Made by a program: the position numbers and the translations under genes. A stretch of 64,000 nucleotides of DNA from CAZJHX01 sp964545715 (GTDB lineage Bacteria > Myxococcota_A > UBA9042 > GCA-2863065). The first letter of the stretch is position 1. Each line of letters opens with the position of its first letter. The DNA lies in NCBI GenBank assembly GCA_964545715.1, contig CAZJHX010000030.1, positions 1-64,000 on the forward strand, written 5' to 3'. Below the pieces are notes generated by a model that was not told the origin of the DNA, did no database searches, and saw only the letters and a list, made by a program, of their open reading frames with translations. Positions 52,677 to 62,439 of this stretch are shown here, piece after piece.

Positions 52677-54545
52677 TTACTTTAAGGCCGGCGGAGGCAG
52701 AAGTGTGTCCGGGCGCCAGACCCAGGCGATGACCAGCGCGCAGCCCAGGTTATTGATCGCCAGCAGCTCGAAGATCAGGTCGATGCGGGCGGCCCCGACA
52801 AAGAAGCAGATCAAGGTGATGCCGACGGCGGCGGTCAGCTTCCGGTCGATCGTCACCGCCACCATCGCCTGGATGATCGCGATGGCCAGCAGCAGCAGCA
52901 GGATGGTCTCCGCGCCGCTCCATCCGCGCAAAAGCCCGGCGGCCGGCAGCAGCAGTCCTACGCCCGCCAGCACCTGCGCGGTGTGAACCAGCTGCCGATT
53001 CACGCGCGTGGTGCTCAGCGTGTCTTTCGCCCACCGGCGCAGCCCCTCGATGACTCCAACGAACAGGGTGGAGATCAGCGCGAACGCCGTCAGGTCGAAG
53101 TCGGCGTAGCCGTTGCGCACCGCGTACCCCATGAGCATCGGCGCCACCGAGAAGAGGACGCCGATGACCAGCATCGCGAAGGCGCGTGTGCGGCGTCCGA
53201 CCTGCAGGTCCATGTCGTAGCCGAGGCGCTCGAGGTCCGCCACGCGGGCGATCTCGGCATTGAGCTTGTCGGCCAGCTCCGGCGGCGGGTCCTCCAGCTC
53301 GGCCATAACGGTCGCCGCGGCGCCTGGGTTGCCGGCGTTCAGCTCGATCCAGACCATCAGCTGCAGCGCCTGGCTAAGCTCGTGGCTGCTGCGGGCGTTG
53401 TCGGGCCACGTGCTCAGGGCCTTTTGATAGGCGAAGCGGCACTCACTGAAGGCCGCGCGCACCTCGTTCAGCTCGTGCTGGGCGGGGTGGCGTACGGCTT
53501 TTCTCAGGAGCTCCAGTCGAGCGGAGGCATCGGAGGCCAGCTCACGCGAGCTCTGTTGGCGCCGGTACCGCAGAATCGCCTGCTTGAACGCCTCCGCGGA
53601 CTCATAGCGCTGCTCCGGGTCCCGGTGCGCAGCCTTATTGGCCACCTCGCCCAGGCCCGCCGGGACGTCATCGCCATACTCGGCCGGCTCCGAAGCATAT
53701 GCGGTGATCAGCGCCTGGCGTACGTCTTTGCCGGAGTGTCGCGGCTTGCCGGTCAACAGATGGTGCAGCGTCGCGCCCAACAGATAGATGTCCGAGCGTG
53801 GGCCGATCACGGCGCCCTCCGCGGACGCCATCTCCGGCGCCATATACGCGGGCGTACCGGCTACCCGGCAGATGTCGCGCGCCGCCGGCATCAGGTCGCC
53901 GTGCGCGTCGTTGACCGAGACCGCCAGCGCCCAATCCAGCACGTAGACCTCGCCAAACGCGCCGATCATTACGTTGTCCGGCTTCAGGTCGCGGTGCACG
54001 ATGCCGCGGCTGTGGGCAAACGAGACGGCGTTGCAGACGTCCAGCAGCACGTCCAGATGGTGGTCCAGGGCGGTGTGGTCCGCCTGCTGCGACGGGTACA
54101 GCCCGGGGTCGTCGATCAGGTCCGACCAGGCGCGGCCCTCGATACGCTTCATGATGATCATCGGCTGGCCGTTCTCATCCAGACCGATGGCGTGCACGGG
54201 CACCACGTTGGGGTGCTCCAGGCCGCCCGTGATCCGCGCCTCGCGCACCAGGCCAAGCGCGGCCTTGTCGCCGGCGTTTGGATGCATGGCCTTGACGGCG
54301 ACGTCGCGCGCCAGAGGCACCTGCACGGCCGACCGGACGATGCCCATCCCGCCTTGCCCCAGAGTGTCACCCAGGCTCAGCTGCGGATTCGGCTCACCGA
54401 CGGCGATGCGCGGCAGGGCCAGGTGGCTTGTGGTGCGCGGCGGGTCGTCGGCGATCGTGCCGTCACCATCTACGATCAGGGTGTCCGGCGTGATGCCGCG
54501 CGCCTCCCAGATCGTCGTCAGCTGTTCCTCGTCGACCCTGCTCAC
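52677..54545 (-). CDS. Hanks-type Ser/Thr kinase with multi-pass C-terminus
   Basis: 622 residues from the GTG at 54545; no better upstream start. Kinase domain ~50-330: GDTLGQGGMGIVRSA, AVKAM Lys, IVHRDLKPDNVMIG, GTPAYMAPE, DIYLLGATLHHLL. The metal-binding DFG is DWA (VYVLDWALAVSV), keeping the Asp; DW variants are known in one bacterial kinase branch. A helical TPR-like linker follows (~340-460), then about six transmembrane helices (MLVIGVLFSVAPMLMGYAV, LLLLLAIAIIQAMVAV, IDLIFELLAINNLGCALVIAWVW). Membrane-tethered signalling kinase; divergent from the cytochrome c/DM13 lipoprotein (95-bp gap). Confidence 0.85.
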   Translation of the reverse strand: MSRVDEEQLTTIWEARGITPDTLIVDGDGTIADDPPRTTSHLALPRIAVGEPNPQLSLGDTLGQGGMGIVRSAVQVPLARDVAVKAMHPNAGDKAALGLVREARITGGLEHPNVVPVHAIGLDENGQPMIIMKRIEGRAWSDLIDDPGLYPSQQADHTALDHHLDVLLDVCNAVSFAHSRGIVHRDLKPDNVMIGAFGEVYVLDWALAVSVNDAHGDLMPAARDICRVAGTPAYMAPEMASAEGAVIGPRSDIYLLGATLHHLLTGKPRHSGKDVRQALITAYASEPAEYGDDVPAGLGEVANKAAHRDPEQRYESAEAFKQAILRYRRQQSSRELASDASARLELLRKAVRHPAQHELNEVRAAFSECRFAYQKALSTWPDNARSSHELSQALQLMVWIELNAGNPGAAATVMAELEDPPPELADKLNAEIARVADLERLGYDMDLQVGRRTRAFAMLVIGVLFSVAPMLMGYAVRNGYADFDLTAFALISTLFVGVIEGLRRWAKDTLSTTRVNRQLVHTAQVLAGVGLLLPAAGLLRGWSGAETILLLLLAIAIIQAMVAVTIDRKLTAAVGITLICFFVGAARIDLIFELLAINNLGCALVIAWVWRPDTLLPPPALK

Positions 54546-54640
54546 GGGCGGTAGTTTAGCACCGGTGCACGGTCGGGCATGCGTCGGCCGTTTGACATTG
54601 ACCCGGGCGGAGCGGGACCCTGTTCGGCGGAGGCATATCC

Positions 54641-57600
54641 ATGCAGGTTTCGGTCTTTTGCAGAGTGGCTGCGGCGCTCTTGTTTGTCTTGGCGTGCGGC
54701 TGCTCGGATGACGAGCCCACGCCCGTCCCGACCGCGGATACATCCGTGGTAGAGCCCCCGCCCGTCAGTTGCTCGTGCGACTCGCCCGGTCCGTGTCAGA
54801 CGGCTGAAGGTGCGGCGTGCTCAGAGGACGGCGCGTGCCTGTATCCGGCGGCGCCCGGCGGCACCACGTGCGATGACGGCAACGCGTGCACCGAGGCCGA
54901 CTCGTGCGCACAGGGCGTGTGCGTGGCGGGCGCGCCGCGGGATTGCTCCGACGGCGACCTGTGCAACGGCACGGAGTCCTGCGATCCGGCGTCCGGGTGT
55001 GTCGACGGCGTCGCGCTGGAGTGTGGGGACGACGACCCGTGCAACGGCGAGGAGCACTGCGACACGGTTATGGGCTGCATGCCCGGCGAGCCGCTGGCCT
55101 GTGGCGACGACGACGCGTGCAACGGCGTGGAGTCCTGTGATTCGGCGTCCGGGTGCGTGGAGGGTACGCCGCTGAGCTGCGACGACGGCCTGAGCTGCAA
55201 CGGTCAGGAGACGTGTGATGCGGCCACTGGGTGCGTGTCGGGCGACACGCCGGACGGCTGCTGCACCGAGAACAGCGACTGTGAAGACGGCAACGCCTGC
55301 AACGGCATCGGCTTCTGCAACATGGGTACGCACAGCTGCCAGGTGAATCCGCCGCCCCAATGCGATGACGGCAACCCGTGCAACGGGGCCGAGAGCTGCG
55401 ATCCGGCGTCCGGTTGCATCAGTGGTGCGGCGCTGATCTGCGATGACGCCAACGCGTGCAACGGTGTCGAGCTCTGCGATCCCGCCGCGGGGTGCGTGGA
55501 CGGGACAGCGCCATCATGCGACGACGGCAACGCGTGCAACGGTACGGAGACCTGCCAGGCTGCGGCCGGGTGCGTGCTCGGTGCGCCGCCGGCGTGTGAT
55601 GACGGCGACGTCTGCAACGGACTGGAGGCCTGCGACGCCGCCGCCGGCTGCACGCCGGGTGAGGCGCTGCAGTGCGATGACGGCCTGGAGTGTACGGGCA
55701 CCGAGTCGTGCGACGCCGTTCTTGGCTGCGTGGACGGCCAACCGCCGGCGGGCTGCTGCTCGACGGGGGCCGACTGCGACGACGGCAATCCGTGCAACGG
55801 CGCCGAGACGTGTGTGGCGTCCAACTGCGTGACCACCGCGGCGGTGAGCTGCGACGACGGCAACCCCTGCACCACGGACTCATGCGATGGGGCCACGGGC
55901 GATTGCTCCAATGTGGCGCTGCAGTGCGATGACGGCAACGCGTGCACCGAGGAGGCCTGCCAGGACGGCGCGTGCGTCTTCAGCATCGTCAGTTGTGACG
56001 ACGATGACGCGTGTACGGTCGACTCCTGCTCCGCCGCGGACGGCTGCGCGTATGAGGTGGTTCCGTGCGACGACGGCAACGTGTGCAACGGTGTCGAGAT
56101 CTGCAACGCCAAAGCCGGGTGCCTCGGGGGCGCGCCGCTGGTGTGCGACGACTGGAACGCCTGCAACGGGCAGGAGACGTGCGATCCGGCCTCGGGGTGC
56201 GTGGACGGTGAGGCGCTGGAGTGCTCGGACGGCAACCCGTGCAACGGCTCGGAGATGTGCGACCCCGCGTCGGGCTGCTTTGCGGGCCCCGCGATGAACT
56301 GCGATGACGGCAACGCCTGCACCGAGGACAGCTGCGACGCCGGCACCTGGATGTGCAAGAACGAGGATCTCTGCGCCGCGGCCATGACCGACGGCATGAT
56401 GGTCTATACGACCACCGATCCGGAGGGGAACTCGTTTGCGTGCAACACCTGCCACGCGCTGGACGAGCCGTCCGAGGACGGGGTGCGGCGCGTCGGTCAC
56501 CGGCTGGGCGACGCCACGAAGCGGCCCAGCTACAAAAACGGCCAGCTGACCAACATGCTGGACGCGGTCAACAGCTGTCGGGCGGAGTGGATGAACGCGC
56601 CCACGTGGAGCGACAAGGACCCCCATTGGCTGGCGCTTTATCAGTGGCTGGACGAGCTGGCTGAAGAGGGGGAGGCCCCGCCGGTGGTGTTCAGCATCGT
56701 GGACCCGCCGGAGCCGCCGACTGGGGGCGATCCGGCCGCCGGTCAGGCGCTGTTCAACATGGCGTGCGTGATGTGCCACGGGACGGACGCGGTCGGGACG
56801 ATTCGGGGGCCGCCGCTGGCCGGCGTGGGGCTGCCCGAGTCCTATATCGTGACCCGGGTGCGCACCAGCGGCCTGACCGACAGCCCGGTATACGACGGGC
56901 TGACCGGCGGCATCATGCCGTTCTGGGGTGGCGATCGCCTCACCGACGAGGAGGTCAAGAACCTGGCGGCCTTCGTGAACACGTCCAAGACGCCGGACCC
57001 GGATCCGCCGCCGGATCCGCCGATCGAGCCCGAGGAGCCCGGTCCTGAGTGTGGCGCCACGCACGAGAAGGTGGGCTGGACGACGACCCTCTCCACCAAG
57101 TTCCACGGCGTCGTGGGCACCGCGACGGTCATCGACGACTGCACGATCGAGGTGACCGGCTTCGGCTTTGACGGCAACGGCATCGACATCAAGGTCTATG
57201 CGGGCACGGGGGGCAACTACGGGGCCGGCTTCCCGGTCTCGGACCAGCTGTACAACTTTCCCGAAGGCTACGAGGACGACACGCTGATCCTCAAAGTGCC
57301 GGAGGGCAAGACCCTGGACGACGTGGACGGGATCAGCGTTTGGTGCGTGGCGGTTGGCGTCAGCTTTGGCGACGGCCTGTTTGCGGCGCCGCCGGACCCC
57401 GAACCCGAGCCCGGCTGCGGCGAGACCAGCCCCAAGATCGGCTGGACGGCCACGCTGTCCAAGAAGTTCCACGGGGTCATGGGCACCGCCACGATCATCG
57501 ACGACTGCACCATCGCAGTGGACAGCTTCTACTTCGACGGAGGCGGCATCGACGTGCAGGTGTATGCGGCCAAAGGCGGCAACTACAACAGCGGCTTCTC

Positions 57601-57760
57601 GGTCTCGGGGCAGCTGTACAACTTCCCGATCGGCTACACGGACGACATGCTGGAGCTGAGCGTGCCCGACGGTAAATCGCTGGACGACATCGACGGGATC
57701 AGCGTCTGGTGCGTTGCCGTTGGCGTCAGCTTTGGCGACGGGCTATTCAGCCCTCCGTGA
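54641..57760 (+). CDS. Cys-repeat lipoprotein with cytochrome c and two DM13 domains
   Basis: 1039 residues. Lipoprotein signal MQVSVFCRVAAALLFVLACGC, then ~13 CDDGNxCNGxExCDxxxGC units to ~590. Two CxxCH haem c motifs follow: CNTCH at 601-605 and CVMCH at 709-713, the second followed by GPPLAGVG...MPFWGGDRLTDEEVKNLAAFV as in c-type cytochromes. Then two ~115-residue repeats start at Cys804 and Cys926: VGWTTTLSTKFHGVVGTATVIDDCTIEVTGFGFDGNGIDIKVYAG...ISVWCVAVGVSFGDGLF. They match the DM13 domain proposed to act in electron transfer, including the SVWC Cys. A surface redox lipoprotein is likely. RBS GGAGG before the ATG at 54641; GTGA overlap with the next gene. Confidence 0.82.
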   Translation: MQVSVFCRVAAALLFVLACGCSDDEPTPVPTADTSVVEPPPVSCSCDSPGPCQTAEGAACSEDGACLYPAAPGGTTCDDGNACTEADSCAQGVCVAGAPRDCSDGDLCNGTESCDPASGCVDGVALECGDDDPCNGEEHCDTVMGCMPGEPLACGDDDACNGVESCDSASGCVEGTPLSCDDGLSCNGQETCDAATGCVSGDTPDGCCTENSDCEDGNACNGIGFCNMGTHSCQVNPPPQCDDGNPCNGAESCDPASGCISGAALICDDANACNGVELCDPAAGCVDGTAPSCDDGNACNGTETCQAAAGCVLGAPPACDDGDVCNGLEACDAAAGCTPGEALQCDDGLECTGTESCDAVLGCVDGQPPAGCCSTGADCDDGNPCNGAETCVASNCVTTAAVSCDDGNPCTTDSCDGATGDCSNVALQCDDGNACTEEACQDGACVFSIVSCDDDDACTVDSCSAADGCAYEVVPCDDGNVCNGVEICNAKAGCLGGAPLVCDDWNACNGQETCDPASGCVDGEALECSDGNPCNGSEMCDPASGCFAGPAMNCDDGNACTEDSCDAGTWMCKNEDLCAAAMTDGMMVYTTTDPEGNSFACNTCHALDEPSEDGVRRVGHRLGDATKRPSYKNGQLTNMLDAVNSCRAEWMNAPTWSDKDPHWLALYQWLDELAEEGEAPPVVFSIVDPPEPPTGGDPAAGQALFNMACVMCHGTDAVGTIRGPPLAGVGLPESYIVTRVRTSGLTDSPVYDGLTGGIMPFWGGDRLTDEEVKNLAAFVNTSKTPDPDPPPDPPIEPEEPGPECGATHEKVGWTTTLSTKFHGVVGTATVIDDCTIEVTGFGFDGNGIDIKVYAGTGGNYGAGFPVSDQLYNFPEGYEDDTLILKVPEGKTLDDVDGISVWCVAVGVSFGDGLFAAPPDPEPEPGCGETSPKIGWTATLSKKFHGVMGTATIIDDCTIAVDSFYFDGGGIDVQVYAAKGGNYNSGFSVSGQLYNFPIGYTDDMLELSVPDGKSLDDIDGISVWCVAVGVSFGDGLFSPP

Positions 57761-58260
57761 GACGCCTGACGCACGCCATCACGATCGGCTATCGGGTCGA
57801 GATCGAGAAGCTGCACCTGCCGGACAACCCGCCGGCGGACCTGACCTTTAGAGTCGTCTCGGGCCCCACGGACCTCGCGGCCCTGTCGCCGCGGATGCAG
57901 GCGCTGAACTCCGAGTTCAAGGGCGTGCACACCATCGTCGTCGATCAGATCGCGGTCGCCGAAGACGCGACCGGCGGCGCCCAGGCCTACTGGTGTCTAC
58001 GCTCACGTGGAGACGACCTGATCGAGTCCGGCGTATATGTGGCCGCGTCCCGTCGCGGTCAGAGCCTGGCGCTGCACACGCTGGCCGCGCTGGTCCGAGC
58101 GCGCCCGCACACGCGTGGCGCGCTGCGTACCCGGGTGCTGTTGCACAACAAGTCGAGTCGCCGAATGATGCGCAAGCTGGGTATGAGGCCCAGCCGCGTC
58201 AGCATCTCCGCCCGGGTCCCAGTCGTCGGCCGATTGGGGCTGTGGTGGGGGCAGGTCTAA
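57757..58260 (+). CDS. GNAT-like acetyltransferase
   Basis: 167 residues from a GTG overlapping the previous stop (GTGA). ITIGYRVEIEKLHLP, AYWCLRSRGDDLIESGVYVAASRRGQSLALHTLAALVRA and VLLHNKSSRRMMRKLGMRP fit a GNAT fold: the V-x-x-x-x-R-R-x-Q/G-x-S segment as the acetyl-CoA loop and NxSSRRMxxKLGM as motif B. The acceptor is unknown. A role beside a cytochrome lipoprotein is not obvious. It overlaps the convergent repeat lipoprotein by 4 bp. Confidence 0.5.
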   Translation: MRRLTHAITIGYRVEIEKLHLPDNPPADLTFRVVSGPTDLAALSPRMQALNSEFKGVHTIVVDQIAVAEDATGGAQAYWCLRSRGDDLIESGVYVAASRRGQSLALHTLAALVRARPHTRGALRTRVLLHNKSSRRMMRKLGMRPSRVSISARVPVVGRLGLWWGQV

Positions 58261-60047
58261 CGAATAGGGCGGGAGGCGCAGCTCATGATGCTGCAGTGCA
58301 TCCGGGCGTTCTGGCGCGCGCACTGGTTCATCGCAGCGGCCGCCGCCGATTTTCGACTGGTGCCCATCGCGGTGTAGCGGCTCATGAAGGCCTGGCTTGT
58401 GCAGCTGAATACCGGCGTTGGTGCGCCGGGAACGGACCAGGGCGCCGTGCATGCGAACTTGTCGCAGAAGAAGGCCTTTCCCGCCCGTGCGCACGCGCGC
58501 GCCGCCCGCTTTCGAGCCTTTGCCGCTGTGCGACCCACGCCCTGATAGACCTTGCCAAACGCCCCCGTGCGGCACGCGATCACCCGCGGCTGCGACGTGA
58601 CGCCGCGCGCATAGCCGCGGTTGTACGCGGTGACTGCCTCACGCCGCGCGATCTGGGCGCACGACATGAAGCGCTTTGTGTTCTTTCGCATGCCGGCGCG
58701 CCCGTCCGAGAAGCCGATGTCCGTCGCGACGTCCGCCCGGCACACGCCTACGCGGCCGAACTCGGCATACCCGTTGCGGTAGGCCGCCAGCGCGGCTCCT
58801 CGGGCGCCCGGCGGGCAGGCGCTCAGGACCGGCGGCGGCGGGTTGATCGGCAGCTTGCGGGCCGCTCGACGCATGCCCAACGCGGTGGCCTGTTTGATGG
58901 TGCACACGCCGCCATACGTCTCGCGATGGCCGCGCCAGAACGCGCGCAGCGCCGCCGCACGCAGGCGCTGGGGACACACCCTCAGCTGCTCGCTGCCGTT
59001 GGCGTTGCGGGCAGCCCCGGCCGCGCGACCCATCGCGTACGCGTTGCCTGTCGCGCAGAACGCCGCGAGGCCATCCTTGTACCCTTGGCGGTAGCCGTTG
59101 ATCGCCGTGGGGCGCAGCTGGTTCGGGCACGCCACAAACGGCTCGACCGACTGCGGGCGGACCTCCGCTCCGTCGTGCTTGCCCTGCGCAAAGCCGGCCT
59201 CGAAGCTGCACGCGTTGCGCACGCCGTTGGTCCAACCCTGCCGATATCCGCTGACCGCCTGCGCGCGCATGTCCGGCGGGCACACGTCAAAGGCGCTCAG
59301 GTTCTTGGGTTGCAGCGCCTTGCCGCGGCCGAAGCCCAGCTTTCGGCCGGTCTCGACGTTGCACCGCGGGCGGACACCCGCCCGATAGCCGGTGAGGATG
59401 CCCTGCTGCAGCTCCGCGCGCAGGGGGGCCGGACAGCGTCGAAAGCGCGCCTGCGCGGCGGCCATGGGGCGCATCTGCCGCCCGGTTTGGAGGCCGGCGT
59501 TGTAGCCGCTCTTTCTCGAGCACGGCCCGCGCGCCCCGGCCAGGTAGCCGTCGGCATAACCCTGAAGCGCGTCGCCGCGGACCTGCGGTGGGCAGATGTC
59601 AAAGTGGGTGGTGGTCTCGTTGCCCAGGCGCTTGCCCGCCGCCACGCCGGCCGCGCGACCCCGCTCATAGGTGCAGTTACGCGCCATCTGGCCCGAGAAG
59701 CCGGCCCGCAGCGCCGCGATGGCGGCGTCCTTCATCGACGGTGGGCAGTTGTGCAGCGTGGCGATCGCCGGGGCGGCGAGCCGATCGGCCTGCCGCGCGC
59801 CGATCTGGCGCGCCGCGTCCTCAGAGCAGGCCGCCCGCAGGGCAGCCGAGTAGCCCGCTTCGTATGCGTCCAGCGCGGGCCCCTGCTTGTCTGCCGGGCA
59901 GTCCCCAAACAAGTACCGGCGCGGCGTCATGCGCCGGTCGCCATCGCGGTCACCGATCCGCTCGGCGCGCTGGACCTGGCAGTGACGATTGCAGCCCGCG
60001 CACAGCCCGAGCGCTACCACCCACAGAATCAACTGACGTGACGACAT
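58257..60047 (-). CDS. Tandem-repeat lipoprotein resembling DUF2799 units
   Basis: 596 residues. Signal with lipobox (LILWVVALGLCAGC, Cys19), then about eight ~50-residue units of the type CPP..R..A..GY..GY..G....C....G...G...G (for example ICPPQVRGDALQGYADGYLAGARGPCSRKSGYNAGLQTGRQ). The Gly-Tyr/Cys spacing resembles DUF2799-type lipoproteins. The C-terminal ~70 residues contain two SxxxxxxxAxxxAxxxCxxxGxxxxC segments resembling the DUF4189-like Cys-rich fold. Function unknown; a periplasm- or surface-facing structural protein. Head-to-tail with a second lipoprotein 12 bp upstream, probably one operon. Confidence 0.65.
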   Translation of the reverse strand: MSSRQLILWVVALGLCAGCNRHCQVQRAERIGDRDGDRRMTPRRYLFGDCPADKQGPALDAYEAGYSAALRAACSEDAARQIGARQADRLAAPAIATLHNCPPSMKDAAIAALRAGFSGQMARNCTYERGRAAGVAAGKRLGNETTTHFDICPPQVRGDALQGYADGYLAGARGPCSRKSGYNAGLQTGRQMRPMAAAQARFRRCPAPLRAELQQGILTGYRAGVRPRCNVETGRKLGFGRGKALQPKNLSAFDVCPPDMRAQAVSGYRQGWTNGVRNACSFEAGFAQGKHDGAEVRPQSVEPFVACPNQLRPTAINGYRQGYKDGLAAFCATGNAYAMGRAAGAARNANGSEQLRVCPQRLRAAALRAFWRGHRETYGGVCTIKQATALGMRRAARKLPINPPPPVLSACPPGARGAALAAYRNGYAEFGRVGVCRADVATDIGFSDGRAGMRKNTKRFMSCAQIARREAVTAYNRGYARGVTSQPRVIACRTGAFGKVYQGVGRTAAKARKRAARACARAGKAFFCDKFACTAPWSVPGAPTPVFSCTSQAFMSRYTAMGTSRKSAAAAAMNQCARQNARMHCSIMSCASRPIR

Positions 60048-60059
60048 ACAGCACCTCTC

Positions 60060-61958
60060 CTATTCAGGGCAGAGGTACACCTTTATATAGAAGCCGCCAA
60101 GAGCCTGGATACGAAACTCGTCAGTCTTTGGCGTGTAGAGGATCTCGTACTTCATGCCCTTCTTGTCGGGTGGATCGTGGGTCTCGACAGTCTCCCAGCC
60201 GGCACCGAAGTCCTCCTGAATATGGAACCCGACATGCCACAGCATGCACCCACCGCAGCTGTCGCCGGTGGCCCGCAGGCGATGTAGGACATCGGGGATC
60301 GCGGGAAACGTCTTCCAGCTGCCGCACCCGCCGTAGTTGAACCACGTGGCAGCGCCCGGGCCGGACTTCGGAAGCGTCTTCCCCTTTGAGTTCACGCATT
60401 TTGAGCCTGCCGACCCGCTGGGCCAGACCTGCTGGGTGTAGTCCTCCATGGTCTCGCACAGCGGCGCCGGCTCGGTGATCTCCACGGTCGCAACGCCGGG
60501 CGGTCCATGCTCCTCCCCGTCAAAGGCAGTGGCCGCGCACGACCACGTTTGAGCGTCCTGGGTCACGTCCGGCGGCAGGTCGGCGCCGGCAAACTCAGGC
60601 TCGCCGGCCTCGAGTGGGTCGGCCGCGATGTCGGTGGCGTACCACACCAGCTCGTACGTCAGCGGATCGTCGTCCTGGTCGACGGCGGGCGCGGCGATCG
60701 AGCATGTCAGCGGCTCGCCTGCCTCCGCCACGGCCGGCTCGATGGCGACCTCGGGCGCACCCGGCGCGTGATTGCCCACATGCACGCTGTTTTTGGAGAA
60801 GGTCGGCTCGCCGGGGCCGTCGGCGTCGCTGGCAACGGCCGAGCAGCTGACGACGTCGCCCTTTTTCAACGCGGCGGCGTCCACGGTCTCGACCTCGACC
60901 CCGTTGACCAGCCACGTGATCGCCACGGACGTCTCGTCGTCATCCGGGTCCACGACATCGTAGGCCTCACACGTCAGCGCGGCCGGATCGTCGCCCAACA
61001 CCAGCACGGATCCGACCGCCGGCGGCGTATTGGCGATGACGGCGCCCGCGCTGCTGACCGCGTCGCCGAGCATGTCACCGTCGCTCGGGGTGACCGTGCA
61101 CACCAGCACATCCCCGCGGGCCAGCTGCTCGGCGGCAAACACCGGCGTGTCGGCACCGTCCGTCTGCTCGCCGTTGACGCTCCAGTCGTAGGTCAGAGTC
61201 ACGGCGTCGCCGTCCGGATCCTGCGGATCGGCGGCGACGCACTCGAAGATGGTCAGCGTATTGCCTGTCGCCGGAGACAGGGTCACGGAGCCCAGGCTCG
61301 GCGGCCGATTGCCCAACTCGACCGGCTCGCTGGCCACGGGCTCCCCGGTCAAGTCGCCGTCTGTCGGGGTCACCGTGCACACGACGACGTCGCCTCGCGT
61401 CAGCTCGTTGGCGCCGAAGACGCTGCCGTCCGGCCCGTTGACGGGCTCGCCGTCAACCGTCCACGCAAAGCTGAAGGTCACCGCGTCGTCATCGGGATCA
61501 AAGGCGCCCGCCGCTTCGCAGGACAGCAGCTGCCCCGGTATCGGGTCCACAGGCGTGATGAAGACGGCCGACACAGCGGGCTCCGAGTTGGCGATGCTGA
61601 CCTGTGCTGTGGCGCTCAGCCCGCTCCAGGTCGCGGTCTGGACCTCGAAGACGTCCCCTCGGCTGGTCTCCTCGGGCAGCATCACCGGCGTGGTGACGTC
61701 GATCAGGGATCCGTTGCGTGTCCAGCGGTACGTGATTCCGGCGTCGCTGTCCGGCAGGCTGACCACCGCCGTCAGCGGGTCCGTCGTCCGCGGCTCGGCC
61801 GGCGCGATCGACACGGTCATCACGCCTGCGGGCGGCTCCTCTGCCTGCGCGTCTGCAAGCGATTCGTCGACCGGCGGAGGGCTCTTGCCGGGACGCCCCG
61901 CGTTTGTCGCGCACGAGACCATCGCCGAAATCAGCAAGGCCATCAAAGCGCTGCGCAT
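60060..61958 (-). CDS. Lipoprotein with tandem Ig-like domains
   Basis: 632 residues from the ATG at 61958. MRSALMALLISAMVSC (lipobox Cys16), followed by four to five ~90-residue Ig-like/PKD-like repeats: DPQDPDGDAVTLTYDWSVNGEQTDGADTPVFAAEQLARGDVLVCTVTPSDGD, and so on. They have the conserved DPDDDxxTxxxxWxVNG and GDVxxCxVTPxDGD. A ~130-residue C-terminal domain without clear family follows: Cys-rich CGSWKTFPAIPDVLHRLRATGDSCGGCMLWHVGF, ending KVYLCPE. Likely extracellular adhesin or binding protein. Longer upstream starts lack a signal peptide. Divergent from the GDT lipoprotein by 72 bp. Confidence 0.72.
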   Translation of the reverse strand: MRSALMALLISAMVSCATNAGRPGKSPPPVDESLADAQAEEPPAGVMTVSIAPAEPRTTDPLTAVVSLPDSDAGITYRWTRNGSLIDVTTPVMLPEETSRGDVFEVQTATWSGLSATAQVSIANSEPAVSAVFITPVDPIPGQLLSCEAAGAFDPDDDAVTFSFAWTVDGEPVNGPDGSVFGANELTRGDVVVCTVTPTDGDLTGEPVASEPVELGNRPPSLGSVTLSPATGNTLTIFECVAADPQDPDGDAVTLTYDWSVNGEQTDGADTPVFAAEQLARGDVLVCTVTPSDGDMLGDAVSSAGAVIANTPPAVGSVLVLGDDPAALTCEAYDVVDPDDDETSVAITWLVNGVEVETVDAAALKKGDVVSCSAVASDADGPGEPTFSKNSVHVGNHAPGAPEVAIEPAVAEAGEPLTCSIAAPAVDQDDDPLTYELVWYATDIAADPLEAGEPEFAGADLPPDVTQDAQTWSCAATAFDGEEHGPPGVATVEITEPAPLCETMEDYTQQVWPSGSAGSKCVNSKGKTLPKSGPGAATWFNYGGCGSWKTFPAIPDVLHRLRATGDSCGGCMLWHVGFHIQEDFGAGWETVETHDPPDKKGMKYEILYTPKTDEFRIQALGGFYIKVYLCPE

Positions 61959-62030
61959 GCCCCCATCATAGGGCATATGTCCGCAGATTTGTGTGGTTTT
62001 CGGCCGGTCCGTCACATACATTGCGCCGCT

Positions 62031-62337
62031 ATGTTCAGACTGGTTCTACTCATCTCAGTATTTGCAGTCGTGGCGTGCTCGCCCGCGGGCGGCGGCCGGC
62101 GATCGAACAAGACTGACACCGGCGACACAGGCTCTGCCGACACCGGCGCGGCTGTGACCTCCGACACGGGCACTGGCGCGACCTCCGACACTGGGGTCGG
62201 TACGGACGACACCAGCGACACCAGCGACACCGGCGACACGAGCGACACGAGCGATACCGGCGACACGGGCGATACCGGGGACACCGGGGACACCGGGGAC
62301 ACCGGGGACACCGGGGACACCGGGGACACCGGGGACA
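62031..62337 (+). CDS. GDT-repeat lipoprotein, 5' fragment
   Basis: 102 residues before a 100-N gap. Signal MFRLVLLISVFAVVAC with lipobox Cys16, then SPAGGGRRSNKTDTGDTGSADTG grading into uninterrupted Gly-Asp-Thr encoded by the 9-bp unit GGGGACACC. The repeat runs into the gap. Its real length and C-terminus are unknown. The continuation after the gap cannot be assumed to belong to it (see the gap entry). Similar to the linker of the Kazal lipoprotein at 26966. Confidence 0.7.
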
Positions 62338-62437
62338 NNNNNNNNNNNNNNNNNNNNNNNNNNNNNNNNNNNNNNNNNNNNNNNNNNNNNNNNNNNNNNN
62401 NNNNNNNNNNNNNNNNNNNNNNNNNNNNNNNNNNNNN
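62338..62437. other. 100-N scaffold gap inside a 9-bp tandem repeat
   Basis: Exactly 100 N, the conventional unknown-length gap. Both edges lie in GDT/GET-coding repeats. The two sides could have been joined only on this low-complexity match. Confidence 0.95.
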
Positions 62438-62439
62438 CA

